A stretch of DNA of 10,826 bases from Patescibacteria group bacterium (GTDB lineage: Bacteria > Patescibacteria > Microgenomatia > Daviesbacterales > UBA10151), in the NCBI GenBank assembly GCA_023487645.1, contig JAMDBX010000034.1, positions 1 through 10,826 of the forward strand, read 5' to 3'. The notes under the pieces were generated by a model. The model saw nothing but the letters and a program-made list of their open reading frames with translations, was not told where the DNA came from and searched no databases. Both the position numbers and the translations under genes were made by a program. This document shows positions 1-6,836 of the stretch, piece by piece (positions within the stretch are counted from its first letter, which is position 1; each line of letters opens with the position of its first letter).

Positions 1-122
1 CAACAACGAACGGTTCCATCAATCGCTTAACAACCAAACACCAAAGTCAGTCTATGACAAAAGATTGGAGGTGAAAACTTAGTCTTAATTTAGTCAATTT
101 ACTGTCTTGACGTTGGGGTACA
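1..122 (+). mobile_element. Right end of an insertion sequence (IS3/IS481-like), cut by the window edge
   Basis: The left edge carries the last codons of a DDE transposase (2-82) and then about 40 nt of non-coding DNA. The likely terminal inverted repeat lies around 101-122 and ends in GTTGGGGTACA; read from outside inward it starts TGTACCCC. IS3-type elements commonly end in CA and place the transposase stop a few tens of bases inside the right end, which fits. The other end of the element is outside the window, so the terminus and any target duplication cannot be confirmed. Contigs often break in such repeated elements. Confidence 0.55.
2..82 (+). CDS. Transposase, C-terminal fragment (rve integrase core, IS3/IS481-like), 5' partial
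   Basis: An open frame enters from the left edge and ends at TAG (80-82), giving 26 residues. They begin NNERFHQSLNNQTP and continue KSVYDK. The pattern YNxxRxHxxLxxxTPxxxY is the conserved tail of the integrase catalytic core in IS3 and IS481 family transposases, which cut and join the element's ends using a DDE triad. The catalytic residues themselves lie outside the window, so activity cannot be judged. It is the only real gene on the plus strand and is convergent with the glycosylase gene that follows. The family assignment rests on this short tail only; IS3 versus IS481 cannot be decided. Confidence 0.75.
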   Translation, partial: NNERFHQSLNNQTPKSVYDKRLEVKT

Positions 123-163
123 CTTTATTGGGCTGATAAATGGGCTTTGAGCAGGTAAGACTG

Positions 164-877
164 TTATTTTCTTCCTGTTAGTAATTTCCTTCGGGTTTCC
201 CGAATGGCTATTTTAGGTAGAACATCTGAATTTTTATCCAAATAACTCGCAACTTCCTTTCTATGGTTGTAAATTAAATCTCTAAGTAGCCAGGAAATAG
301 CTTTAGTAATTAAGATATCTTTTTCTCCTTTTAACTTATCAATATTGGCAAAGGCGATAATTTCAAGCCTTGGGTCATTCGATTCCCTGACTGGTTTGGC
401 TAGAAGAACTAAAGAAGCCCTTCTTTTGTGGACATCGGGATCTGAAACTAACTTTTGAAATAGTTTTTCCCAACTTTGCCAATTGTCCAATATATCTTGG
501 GCACTAAAACTGCTTTGGCATAAGGAATCAACTTCGTCCCAGCCCTGGGCTCCGGTTAACCATTTATCTATATAGGAAGGATCAACTCTATACCTTAATT
601 TGGGCAGATATTCTAAAAATTTTCCTCCCAGACTCCTTTCATTATGTGATTGACCTTTAAATAATGAATCAAGTATTGTTAACAGTTCATCCAAAGAAAT
701 ATTTGGATGTTTCCTAAGCCAGTTTTTAACAATTTCCCGAGTTTGAGGGTTGGTGATGTTATAAATAGTTCGGGAAGTGCCCATATATTTTTGAGGATTA
801 AATCTTGCATCATTTTGGGGATTTTTGGCAGCTATTTTTTGTATTTCTTCCAAAATTTCCTGATGATATTTATCCAT
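164..877 (-). CDS. alkD: AlkD-like DNA alkylation repair glycosylase (HEAT-like repeats)
   Basis: Cytoplasmic 237-aa protein of the AlkC/AlkD superfamily, the same length as the well-studied Bacillus AlkD. These enzymes are built from helical HEAT-like repeats and excise positively charged alkylated bases such as 3-methyladenine and 7-methylguanine. Key residues are visible: W113 with D117 in GWDEVDS correspond to the tryptophan/catalytic aspartate pair, R152/R153 in HKRRASL to the DNA-contacting arginine, and W196 in KAISWLLRD to the second aromatic of the active site. The ATG at 875-877 is 7 nt after the stop of the upstream zinc-finger gene, so the two are probably co-transcribed. No Shine-Dalgarno sequence precedes it. 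The C-terminus is basic (RRKLLTGRK). No truncation is seen. Family assignment is confident; substrate range is inferred from the family. Confidence 0.88.
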   Translation of the reverse strand: MDKYHQEILEEIQKIAAKNPQNDARFNPQKYMGTSRTIYNITNPQTREIVKNWLRKHPNISLDELLTILDSLFKGQSHNERSLGGKFLEYLPKLRYRVDPSYIDKWLTGAQGWDEVDSLCQSSFSAQDILDNWQSWEKLFQKLVSDPDVHKRRASLVLLAKPVRESNDPRLEIIAFANIDKLKGEKDILITKAISWLLRDLIYNHRKEVASYLDKNSDVLPKIAIRETRRKLLTGRK

Positions 878-884
878 ACAAATT

Positions 885-1229
885 TCAATCAGGTAATGGC
901 CGTATATGGTTGGGTAGTATGAATTTTTCTTCTGTTTTCATGGCAGCAAGATCATTTTGGATAAATGCCGAAACCTTATTTAAAATGATACCTGCTACAA
1001 AAGTAGTGCCAGAACTATCACAACGATACCCGGGAATATCTCCCAGATAAAAACGCAATTTTCCTACAGGCCATTCAATCGTATAGTCCTCCAAAGTGAG
1101 TACTGCTTCACATTCCGGGTCTGGACATTTAATAGGTGCTGGATTACTCACGTATTTATTCTCAATATATTCCTGAAGTTCCAAAGTTCCGACAGGTACT
1201 ATTGGTTTAATGCTCTCGGGTAATCTCAT
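885..1229 (-). CDS. YgiT/MqsA-type zinc-finger-like protein with an incomplete second Cys pair
   Basis: A 114-residue protein, first gene of a two-gene unit with the AlkD-like glycosylase. Residues 33-80 follow the layout of YgiT-type zinc fingers: a first knuckle C35-PDPE-C40, a beta-rich middle (LTLEDYTIEW...KLRFYLGDIPGY), then the second knuckle starting at C70. In the family the second knuckle is CxxCG; here it reads CDSSG, so the last cysteine is serine (S73). The first pair is also wider than the usual CxxC. With three cysteines, zinc binding is doubtful unless another ligand (for example H108) substitutes. YgiT-like domains occur in MqsA-type antitoxins, but no partner toxin is next to it, so an antitoxin role is not supported. 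It ends in TGA. A clear promoter lies 11 nt upstream. Confidence 0.5.
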   Translation of the reverse strand: MRLPESIKPIVPVGTLELQEYIENKYVSNPAPIKCPDPECEAVLTLEDYTIEWPVGKLRFYLGDIPGYRCDSSGTTFVAGIILNKVSAFIQNDLAAMKTEEKFILPNHIRPLPD

Positions 1230-1240
1230 AATTTAATTTA

Positions 1241-1269
1241 ACTATATTCTTGATAAGAGAAACAGTCAA
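1241..1269 (-). promoter_or_regulatory. Sigma70-type promoter of the zinc-finger/alkD unit
   Basis: Read on the minus strand: -35 TTGACT (1264-1269), 17-nt spacer, -10 TATAGT (1241-1246). Each hexamer matches consensus at five of six positions. Only 11 nt separate the -10 from the ATG at 1229, so the transcript would start about 5 nt before the start codon. Confidence 0.7.
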
Positions 1270-1383
1270 TGAGAAAATTGGTGAATTTTTTTAGCATTGG
1301 CCTCTGCTTCACCATGTCTTATCAGGTAAATCCTCATAGAAAGAGTATAACAAAAAATTTCATTCCCTGAGTAAGGTCAATAA

Positions 1384-1401
1384 ACTCCTTACAGCATCAT
1401 A
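1384..1401 (-). terminator. Weak hairpin downstream of the ITPase-like gene
   Basis: Close to 1373-1396 on the minus strand, GTAAGG and CCTTAC form a 6-bp stem with a 10-nt loop, just downstream of the stop at 1408. A run of T follows only after about a dozen bases, so it is a poor intrinsic terminator. It might instead be a processing or stability hairpin. Boundaries are approximate. Confidence 0.2.
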
Positions 1402-1407
1402 AAATGA

Positions 1408-1956
1408 TTAACCAAGTTTACTAAACCATTTGGCAAAATCAAACCAAATATAATCTTCAGGTTTGTGGCTTGTTTTACCTAAATTTTTACTTTCACCAAG
1501 CGTTAAACCATTAAAACTTGCTACTTGTTCTATAGAATTTCCAGTACCTCTTGGAGAATCAGCAAACACTCCTTCAAATTCCTTACTGAAAATTTTAGTT
1601 TGTTTGGAATCCTTATAAGTAATCGATTCTGTAAAAATAATTTTTCTATTAAGTTTGTCTTTTATTAAATTTAAAAAATCTTCCGGTTTAAACCACTGAG
1701 CTACTTCTTTCATATAACCCCCGGGAAATCCATTAAGTGTTGGAATATTCCAAAAAGTATCAGTAACAACAACAGGTTTTTGGGTAATTAAAAAAGCAGC
1801 CTCTGCTTTATTTTTGGAGATTTGTTGGGGATCTTTTGACTGAATTTCATCAATATCCAGTATGACCTGTTCAATCTTGATATCAAAAAGCTCGCAGGCA
1901 GCTTTTGCTTCTAAAATTTTTCTATCATTAGAAGTGGCAAAAAGAATAGTTTTCAT
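1408..1956 (-). CDS. Divergent non-canonical purine NTP pyrophosphatase (ITPase / HAM1 / RdgB family)
   Basis: Cytoplasmic 182-aa protein of the Ham1-like superfamily, whose members hydrolyse dITP, ITP and XTP to monophosphates and keep deaminated purines out of nucleic acids. Visible motifs: the N-terminal nucleotide-binding signature FATSNDRKILEAK (residues 6-18), the central VVVTDTFWNIPTLNGFPGGY (62-81) with the catalytic D66, PRG at 135-137 and TSHK at 162-165, equivalent to the usual SHR. It resembles the eukaryotic/archaeal ITPA form (VEDT..LNGLPG) more than bacterial RdgB. The usual G(F/W)DP(I/C)F motif after PRG is replaced by NSIEQVASFNG, so the base-specificity pocket may differ. 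It starts 2 nt after the stop of the hydrolase gene and is likely translated by coupling. The family is fairly sure; substrate is inferred. Confidence 0.75.
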   Translation of the reverse strand: MKTILFATSNDRKILEAKAACELFDIKIEQVILDIDEIQSKDPQQISKNKAEAAFLITQKPVVVTDTFWNIPTLNGFPGGYMKEVAQWFKPEDFLNLIKDKLNRKIIFTESITYKDSKQTKIFSKEFEGVFADSPRGTGNSIEQVASFNGLTLGESKNLGKTSHKPEDYIWFDFAKWFSKLG

Positions 1957-1958
1957 TA

Positions 1959-2993
1959 TTAAAAGTTTCGTTTGTAAAAATCAATACTTTGAGAAACTGC
2001 ACTTGACCATCCGTTTGGCTGGAGGTTATGGTCTGCACCAGGATAGGTAAAGTATGTTACATCAATCTCATCTTTTTTTAATGCTGCAACAAGATCATCA
2101 GACCACCAGACAGGTACTTCATGGTCTGCTATTCCCTGATTAATTTCTATGGGTGCTTTGATCCATTGGTAGTAATTGGAAGGAGAAAATTGTTCAGTAT
2201 CATAATCTTTTTCAAAGTTTGCGAGTGCTTGGCGCAGTGCCTTTCCCTGGTCATCAGATTCGTCCGTATAATACAGGATAGAGTAGGGGAAAGATTTAGA
2301 TACCGGTGCCCACAATACCGTGGGATATGTCACCCCGCTTATTGCCAGCGTCGATAAAGCAATTTGTCCCCCGTTGCTATGTCCCCAGATACCGATTTTG
2401 TTTAAATCCGCCTTAATTTTGCCTGAATAGCTTGCTTCTAAACCATTGTTAAGAGTTGATAGTGAGGATAAAAGAGTTAAAGCGGTGGTATACGTTTGCA
2501 GCCGGTTTTCAAAATCGTTTGGTAAGGAGTTGTCTGATTCTCCATACCCCAAAAAGTCCGGGGCAAGGGTAATAAATCCGTTTTGGGAAAATATTTTGGC
2601 CGATGGTTGGGTACCAATACCCGGCTGATAAGTTTCTTTTGGTACAAAGCCACGAAACATGACAATAATCGGATATGTTCCGGGTTTTTTGGGCACGTTT
2701 AACACTCCGCTGATTTTTTTCATTGTTGGACTGTTGGGTGATTGAGGGACAGAAAAATAAAACATCTGAGATAAAGAGTTAGGGGTTTCATTTATTTGGC
2801 GGCCTATTGTTATCTGCTGCTGGGGAAATGTAGTTTTTTTAAGGTTATCAAAAGTGTATACCAAAAGCGGTTTTGGTTTAGGGGTATTTTGCAGTACTGG
2901 ATTTAAAAGGGATTGTTCGGGTTTTAAAAAATGAAACAAAGTTACCGAGGCAATTAAAATTAAACCGAAACCCACAAAAATAGCTTTCTTCAT
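1959..2993 (-). CDS. Membrane-anchored alpha/beta hydrolase (peptidase S9 / dienelactone hydrolase-like)
   Basis: A 344-aa serine hydrolase with an N-terminal hydrophobic segment (residues 4-23, after KK) that is either an uncleaved anchor or a signal peptide; no lipobox cysteine is present. The catalytic domain spans about 90-344. The nucleophile elbow is GHSNGG with S206; the acid is probably D290 in GIADHEVP and the base H322 in GADHNLQP. The oxyanion strand VMFRGFVP (111-118) and PDFLGYGES (145-153) are typical of acyl-peptidase/dienelactone-type hydrolases that act on esters or small peptides. A linker rich in Pro, Lys and Gln (24-45) separates anchor and domain, placing the enzyme outside the membrane. 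First gene of a unit with the ITPase-like gene, which overlaps in function in no obvious way. Substrate unknown. Confidence 0.82.
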   Translation of the reverse strand: MKKAIFVGFGLILIASVTLFHFLKPEQSLLNPVLQNTPKPKPLLVYTFDNLKKTTFPQQQITIGRQINETPNSLSQMFYFSVPQSPNSPTMKKISGVLNVPKKPGTYPIIVMFRGFVPKETYQPGIGTQPSAKIFSQNGFITLAPDFLGYGESDNSLPNDFENRLQTYTTALTLLSSLSTLNNGLEASYSGKIKADLNKIGIWGHSNGGQIALSTLAISGVTYPTVLWAPVSKSFPYSILYYTDESDDQGKALRQALANFEKDYDTEQFSPSNYYQWIKAPIEINQGIADHEVPVWWSDDLVAALKKDEIDVTYFTYPGADHNLQPNGWSSAVSQSIDFYKRNF

Positions 2994-3004
2994 GTAATAT
3001 TCAA

Positions 3005-3033
3005 AGTATAATATTAAAAGTCCATGGTGAAAA
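3005..3033 (-). promoter_or_regulatory. Promoter of the hydrolase/ITPase-like unit
   Basis: Minus strand: -35 TTTTCA (3028-3033, four of six), 17-nt spacer, -10 TATACT (3005-3010, five of six). The -10 is 11 nt from the ATG at 2993, the same distance as in the zinc-finger/alkD unit. No ribosome binding site fits in the remaining leader. Confidence 0.5.
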
Positions 3034-3095
3034 GAATTTTTATGTCTGAAAGAAAGAACTTGTTCATTGTATTAACAATTCTCGATGGGAAGCGG

Positions 3096-4256
3096 TTATT
3101 CCAAATGTGATTTAAAGAAATCAACGGTAGTGTTGACAACTTCATCAAGGCTGGGGTTCATCACAGCGCCCTCCGGGTTTGGTTCAAACCCATGGTTGGC
3201 ATTTTTAACAATCAGAAACTGTGCATTATCATTTTCCGATTTAAGTTTGTCATAAAGAGTGGCAGCTTCTGCCGCCGGAGTAAGTGTATCTTTATCTCCC
3301 TGGACTATAAGGAAAGGTGGTTCGTTTGCTGTTACGAAATTCACAGGCCTGGCCTCATGCATGATGGCCGGATCAAAATTGTAGATCATTTTAAACATCT
3401 CAACGATCGGATAATCTTTGTTGTCAAAAGGGTTATGCCATCTTTGGCCCATGTTTTGTATGATTGTTCGGGCAATTACCCCCTCCGGCAAGTCTCCTAT
3501 GTAGTAACCAACTACGGCGTTTGGTTTAGTCGGGATCTTCAGGTACTCCTCACTGGCTAAATTAGCCCCGGCTATTTGGACACTGGGGGAATTCTCCCAA
3601 CTCTCCACTCCGCTGGTGGCACCCACCAGTGTGCTTAACTGTCCGCCGACGCTGTCGCCAAAAACGCCGATTTTATTTTGGTCGCCTCCGATGCCGTAGG
3701 AGTAATACTTTAAAAACCTGACGGCACACAAAATATCCTGGATCATGGCAGGGTACTTGTATTTGGGTGCCAGCTGATAATTTACTGATGCCACGATAAA
3801 ATCATTTTCTACCAGGCCAGTTATAACTTTAGCCGGGGGTGTATCTATCTCTGCTTTATCTCCGGCAAGCATTCCGCCGCCATGAATATATACTACCATC
3901 GGTCTTAAGCTGCCGGGTTTGAGTGGTTGATTAGTATATAGATCCAGTAATAGTTTTTGGTCTCCGGCATTGCAGTAGTCAACATCAGCAACCTTGTACA
4001 TACTTTTAGTTTCAGGAGCAGCCGTGGTATCTGGGTTACGAATCTCAAAGTTTGTTTCTTTCCAACTCAAGGGAAGGCTATTTTTATAGTCGGTAGTTTC
4101 ATATTTTAGTGCACTGTTGGGGTTGGTATTTGTTTGGGATGGTATAGAAGCTTTGAAAATCATTCTCCTATCCGGTGGAGCAAAAAGGTCCTGAAAGATA
4201 AAAAGCATTATCAATAGAATTATTACTCCGGGAATAAGAATAAGTTTTCTGGGCAT
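3096..4256 (-). CDS. Membrane-anchored esterase/lipase of the HGGG (alpha/beta hydrolase fold-3, HSL-like) type
   Basis: A 386-aa protein with an N-terminal hydrophobic anchor (residues 4-22, LILIPG...LFIF) and a catalytic domain from about residue 97. The oxyanion-hole motif HGGG (125-128) precedes the nucleophile elbow GDSVGG with S202. The likely acid is D323 in GDKDTLTP and the base H355 in NANHGFEP. Between them YQLAPKYKYPA and the following DI.CAVRFLK match the HSL/BD-FAE type of carboxylesterase, which hydrolyses short acyl esters, acetylated sugars or xenobiotic esters. It sits next to another anchored hydrolase (1959-2993) but has a different elbow and overall family, so this is not a recent duplication. 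A TTGACA-containing promoter lies directly upstream, so it is probably its own unit. Substrate unknown. Confidence 0.83.
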   Translation of the reverse strand: MPRKLILIPGVIILLIMLFIFQDLFAPPDRRMIFKASIPSQTNTNPNSALKYETTDYKNSLPLSWKETNFEIRNPDTTAAPETKSMYKVADVDYCNAGDQKLLLDLYTNQPLKPGSLRPMVVYIHGGGMLAGDKAEIDTPPAKVITGLVENDFIVASVNYQLAPKYKYPAMIQDILCAVRFLKYYSYGIGGDQNKIGVFGDSVGGQLSTLVGATSGVESWENSPSVQIAGANLASEEYLKIPTKPNAVVGYYIGDLPEGVIARTIIQNMGQRWHNPFDNKDYPIVEMFKMIYNFDPAIMHEARPVNFVTANEPPFLIVQGDKDTLTPAAEAATLYDKLKSENDNAQFLIVKNANHGFEPNPEGAVMNPSLDEVVNTTVDFFKSHLE

Positions 4257-4263
4257 TATTTAT

Positions 4264-4292
4264 AATATCCTATGTTTATTGCGCGATGTCAA
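4264..4292 (-). promoter_or_regulatory. Promoter of the HGGG esterase gene
   Basis: Minus strand: perfect -35 TTGACA (4287-4292), 17-nt spacer, -10 GATATT (4264-4269, four of six). Only 7 nt lie between the -10 and the ATG at 4256. An alternative -10, TATTAT (4262-4267), would need a 19-nt spacer. Confidence 0.5.
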
Positions 4293-4299
4293 TTAGCGT

Positions 4300-5592
4300 T
4301 TAGCGTACATAAGTTGTCGGGTTGCTAAAGCTTGGACTAACTGGGCAAGAGGTACCGCTGTGGTGTTCGATTTTTAAGGTATTACTGTCCATAAGTTGGA
4401 TATAAAGGGTGTGCGAAGCTCCGTTCAATGTCTTGCCGCTGTAACAGTATATTTTGCCGTCAGCTGTGAGTTCCGCCGGATCCCGGTCGGTAATACCAGA
4501 AGTTTGGATGGGAAAAATAATATGGTCTGCCGGAGCAATCACTCCGCCCCAATCAATACTGCCAAGACTTGGATCTAAATTGTAATGAATAATAGCCAGA
4601 GCGTTGATCCCGCCGCCGGACATTTGGCCGACAGGTGTTCCCGGTATAATCCAGTTTCCCTGGATGGTTCCTAGCTTATCCCACATATTGGTGCCGCAAT
4701 CTTTGCGCCCTTTTTGATCAACCTTAGTGGTTTTTAAATTATTAAACAGGGCAGTCTTTACCGGTCCCTCGGGATAATAACTGATCGCGCAAACAGCATG
4801 CTGCTCATCATTTGTGACATATTTAGAATCGATAAAAGGCAGGGGGTCCTGGCGTCGATCGTAAACATCAAAATCAAATGAGCCCAAATCCGGTGCATCC
4901 GGGCTGCCGGAGGTACCGATTGAATCGCCGGCCTTCACCTTAAGATTAAGTTTGTAATCACAGGGTGTATAGGTGGGGCTGTTTGGCCCACCGGTGGTAT
5001 AGCTATCCTGACAACTTTTGTCTGCCTTTTCCATGGCGCTTTGCAGGTTTGGGCTGAGGGTAGTAATATGGTCAAGTCGCACATCCACACCGCTGCAGGG
5101 AGCAAACTCAATACGGTAATTGTGGTAAGAAATTGATCCGGATTTGTAGCTTACATCGGCAATGCCGAAAATTTCACCGTCGGCAGGAGCTACCACTTTT
5201 GCCGGAAGGGCGGGAGATTGTAAATTCCCTGGTTGCATATGACGGAAGGTAAAATAGATATGGTCGGTGGGGAAAACGTGGGCAGCGTTGCCATTATTGG
5301 AGCTGGTCTGACCCAAAGGGTTGATGTAATCATAGGTTCCATCAACAGCTGGTGAAACACTGAAAAGATCTGTTCCCTGGCAAGCAGCTAGATCACCGTT
5401 AGGATTACTGAATTGATTATCGGATGAATTGTTGTTGCGATTGTTTTGAGTGTAGCTCTGCCTAAGGCTTTCAAAATGTCTTTTCATTAGCTGTAATCCG
5501 GCAAAGGCTGCTATAACTAAAACCACTACAGCCAGCATTATGCCTATAAGGCCAAAACCCGACTGATTATCAATAAATTTCTTTTTGGGCAT
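4300..5592 (-). CDS. Prepilin-like anchored protein with a degenerate M23/LytM-like domain
   Basis: A 430-aa exported protein. The N-terminus has a short charged leader (KKKFIDNQSG) followed by FGLIGIML and a hydrophobic stretch to about residue 33. This resembles a type IV prepilin processing site (G12/F13), but the conserved glutamate at +5 is glycine, so cleavage is uncertain and it may just be an anchor. Residues 104-245 have the shape of an M23 (LytM) barrel: VVAPADGEIFGI (133-144), VDVRLDHI (169-176), VKAGDSIGTSG (219-229). The catalytic HxH motif is replaced by FDFDVYD (239-245) and the first H...D pair is not intact, so zinc peptidase activity is unlikely. A C-terminal part (about 310-430) repeats the phrase PADHIIFPIQ, like PTDHIYFTFR near residue 109. 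Six or more cysteines suggest disulfides outside the cell. Function unknown; peptidoglycan or glycan binding is a guess. Confidence 0.6.
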   Translation of the reverse strand: MPKKKFIDNQSGFGLIGIMLAVVVLVIAAFAGLQLMKRHFESLRQSYTQNNRNNNSSDNQFSNPNGDLAACQGTDLFSVSPAVDGTYDYINPLGQTSSNNGNAAHVFPTDHIYFTFRHMQPGNLQSPALPAKVVAPADGEIFGIADVSYKSGSISYHNYRIEFAPCSGVDVRLDHITTLSPNLQSAMEKADKSCQDSYTTGGPNSPTYTPCDYKLNLKVKAGDSIGTSGSPDAPDLGSFDFDVYDRRQDPLPFIDSKYVTNDEQHAVCAISYYPEGPVKTALFNNLKTTKVDQKGRKDCGTNMWDKLGTIQGNWIIPGTPVGQMSGGGINALAIIHYNLDPSLGSIDWGGVIAPADHIIFPIQTSGITDRDPAELTADGKIYCYSGKTLNGASHTLYIQLMDSNTLKIEHHSGTSCPVSPSFSNPTTYVR

Positions 5593-5599
5593 TAAATAA

Positions 5600-5628
5600 A
5601 CTATCCCACAATTTTTTTAGGATTTCAA
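5600..5628 (-). promoter_or_regulatory. Promoter of the prepilin-like/M23-like gene
   Basis: Minus strand: -35 TTGAAA (5623-5628, five of six), 17-nt spacer, -10 GATAGT (5600-5605, four of six). The -10 is 7 nt from the ATG at 5592. Confidence 0.5.
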
Positions 5629-5654
5629 TCAAAAGTTTTTTTGTATCTCGTGGA

Positions 5655-6416
5655 TTAAGGTTTTTTGCCGGTATAGAGTCCGTAATTCATATATTGTATG
5701 GTGCTAAAGGTTGTCCAAAGAAGTCCGGCATTAAAAAATATAGACCTCATGTCAGGGTCGGCAATCATATGATAGACACTGGCTAAATATCTTTTTGGAC
5801 CGTCAATTTTCATATGGCTTAAAAATTGCTTCCAGTAATTAAGCTTGTAAACAGCAGAGGTCACCTTCTCAAAACCCGCTTCTTGAAAGACTTGCCTCCA
5901 ATCATTTTCAGACAATATTTGTACCGGGGTAGGATAAAATTGTAAAAGTGCATTGAGTGCTTTTTCTGGGGGACGCCTAGAAACTGTGATCTCGTTAACT
6001 CCAAAGACTCCGCCGGGTTTTAAAACCCTAAGCATCTCACGAGCAGATTGTGAGGGACTAGCAAAAACAAGTACTGATTCTGCAAGTACTCCATCAAATC
6101 TATCATTTCCAAAAGGAAGTTTTTGGACATCGGCAGCTTGCGTTTTTACCTGATTTTGTGCGCCTTCTTTAATAATTTTTTCCCTGGTAAGTTCCAGCAT
6201 GCGGGGATCGATGTCAGTGGCCATAACAAAATCGTTATATTCTTCTGCCAAAAGCACTGGAGTATAACCAGTGCCGCAGCCAACAACCAAAATGTCTTGC
6301 ATTGGCCTAATACCACAACGTTTAATTAACTTTTCTGTAGCAAAACAACCGCCATAATGTTCAGTGATTCCAAAACGTTGCCAGATATCGGCAGCATAAA
6401 GTGGTGGCCTTTCCAT
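5655..6416 (-). CDS. Class I SAM-dependent methyltransferase (Methyltransf_11 / UbiE-like)
   Basis: A 253-aa soluble protein with a Rossmann-type methyltransferase core. Motif I is DILVVGCGTG (41-50), which binds S-adenosylmethionine; ATDIDPRML (66-74) supplies the acidic residue for the ribose; AADVQKLPF (94-102) and DGVLAESVLVF (108-118) are motifs II-IV; RVLKPGGVFGVNEI (130-143) is the post-core strand. The N-terminus LYAADIWQRFGITEHYGG is typical of small-molecule methyltransferases that cap the pocket with a helix. A C-terminal helical region (190-253) probably recognises the substrate, which cannot be read from sequence. An in-frame TAG directly precedes the ATG, so the start at 6416 is firm. 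It stands alone: 62 nt to the next gene and a 420-nt gap upstream. Confidence 0.85.
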   Translation of the reverse strand: MERPPLYAADIWQRFGITEHYGGCFATEKLIKRCGIRPMQDILVVGCGTGYTPVLLAEEYNDFVMATDIDPRMLELTREKIIKEGAQNQVKTQAADVQKLPFGNDRFDGVLAESVLVFASPSQSAREMLRVLKPGGVFGVNEITVSRRPPEKALNALLQFYPTPVQILSENDWRQVFQEAGFEKVTSAVYKLNYWKQFLSHMKIDGPKRYLASVYHMIADPDMRSIFFNAGLLWTTFSTIQYMNYGLYTGKKP

Positions 6417-6836
6417 CTAATCTAAAATCATAGTGGATAAAAGCTTGATGTGCAGTAATTACCGTTACAAAAGCCCAAACCCCTAGAATTTTAACCTCTG
6501 GCAAGATATACTGGCTTTGTGGAAACTCTTGTTACTTTTGGGTTAATTGAGGAGGAATCCGAATTTGCCTTGAGCTTATTTTCTTTTTCTTTTTAACCCT
6601 AGTCTTTTCTGGGTGAAAACATGTCGAAAATTGCCCAATATGTGGCAGTATTCCTACCGACGCCCTCGGTATGAAAATGTCTCTCGTTGATCCTGCACAC
6701 TTCAGTCTGAGATCTTAATGAATCTTGGCATTTTTGCTGTTTTTTGAACAATTTTTGAGAATAAGTTTGTGTAAATTTTAAGCCGGCACCAGTTGATCTG
6801 TGGTGAGTGAAGCCGAATGACTATATGGGATTTTAC
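6417..6836. other. 420-nt stretch without a convincing gene; long start-less open frames
   Basis: No tRNA, rRNA, tmRNA, RNase P or SRP RNA signature is recognised. On the minus strand a frame stays open for 73 codons (6599-6820), with text such as HHRSTGAGLKFTQTY and INERHFHTEGVGRN, but has no ATG near its beginning. A second minus frame (6361-6531), containing VWAFVTVITAHQ, is open for 57 codons and runs into the methyltransferase gene. On the plus strand 6617-6718 is open and encodes a CPICG knuckle. A perfect 6-bp hairpin TACCGA/TCGGTA lies at 6655-6671. This could be a decayed gene with frameshifts or a conserved structured RNA; the sequence alone does not decide. Confidence 0.4.
6427..6454 (-). 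promoter_or_regulatory. Possible promoter of the methyltransferase gene
   Basis: Minus strand: -35 TGCACA (6449-6454, four of six), 16-nt spacer, -10 TATGAT (6427-6432, five of six), 10 nt from the ATG at 6416. The -35 is weak. Confidence 0.35.

Noticed and set aside
707..1050. Plus-strand open frames of 71 and 81 codons
   Set aside because: They lie antisense to the alkD-like and zinc-finger genes, which have clear family motifs; no promoter or domain supports them.
885..1229. Toxin-antitoxin pair involving the YgiT-like protein
   Set aside because: The only linked gene encodes an AlkD-type glycosylase, not an RNase toxin, and the next upstream gene is separately transcribed.
2121..2665. 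Open frames on both strands inside the first hydrolase gene
   Set aside because: Shadows of the 1959-2993 gene, whose catalytic triad and frame are convincing.
3192..3560. 122-codon plus-strand open frame
   Set aside because: Fully antisense to the HGGG esterase gene; composition is Phe/Ile/Cys-rich without any motif.
6591..6613. Hairpin ACCCtAG/CTGGGT next to a T-rich tract as an intrinsic terminator
   Set aside because: The T run precedes the stem on the plus strand and becomes A-rich after it on the minus strand, so there is no U tail in either direction.
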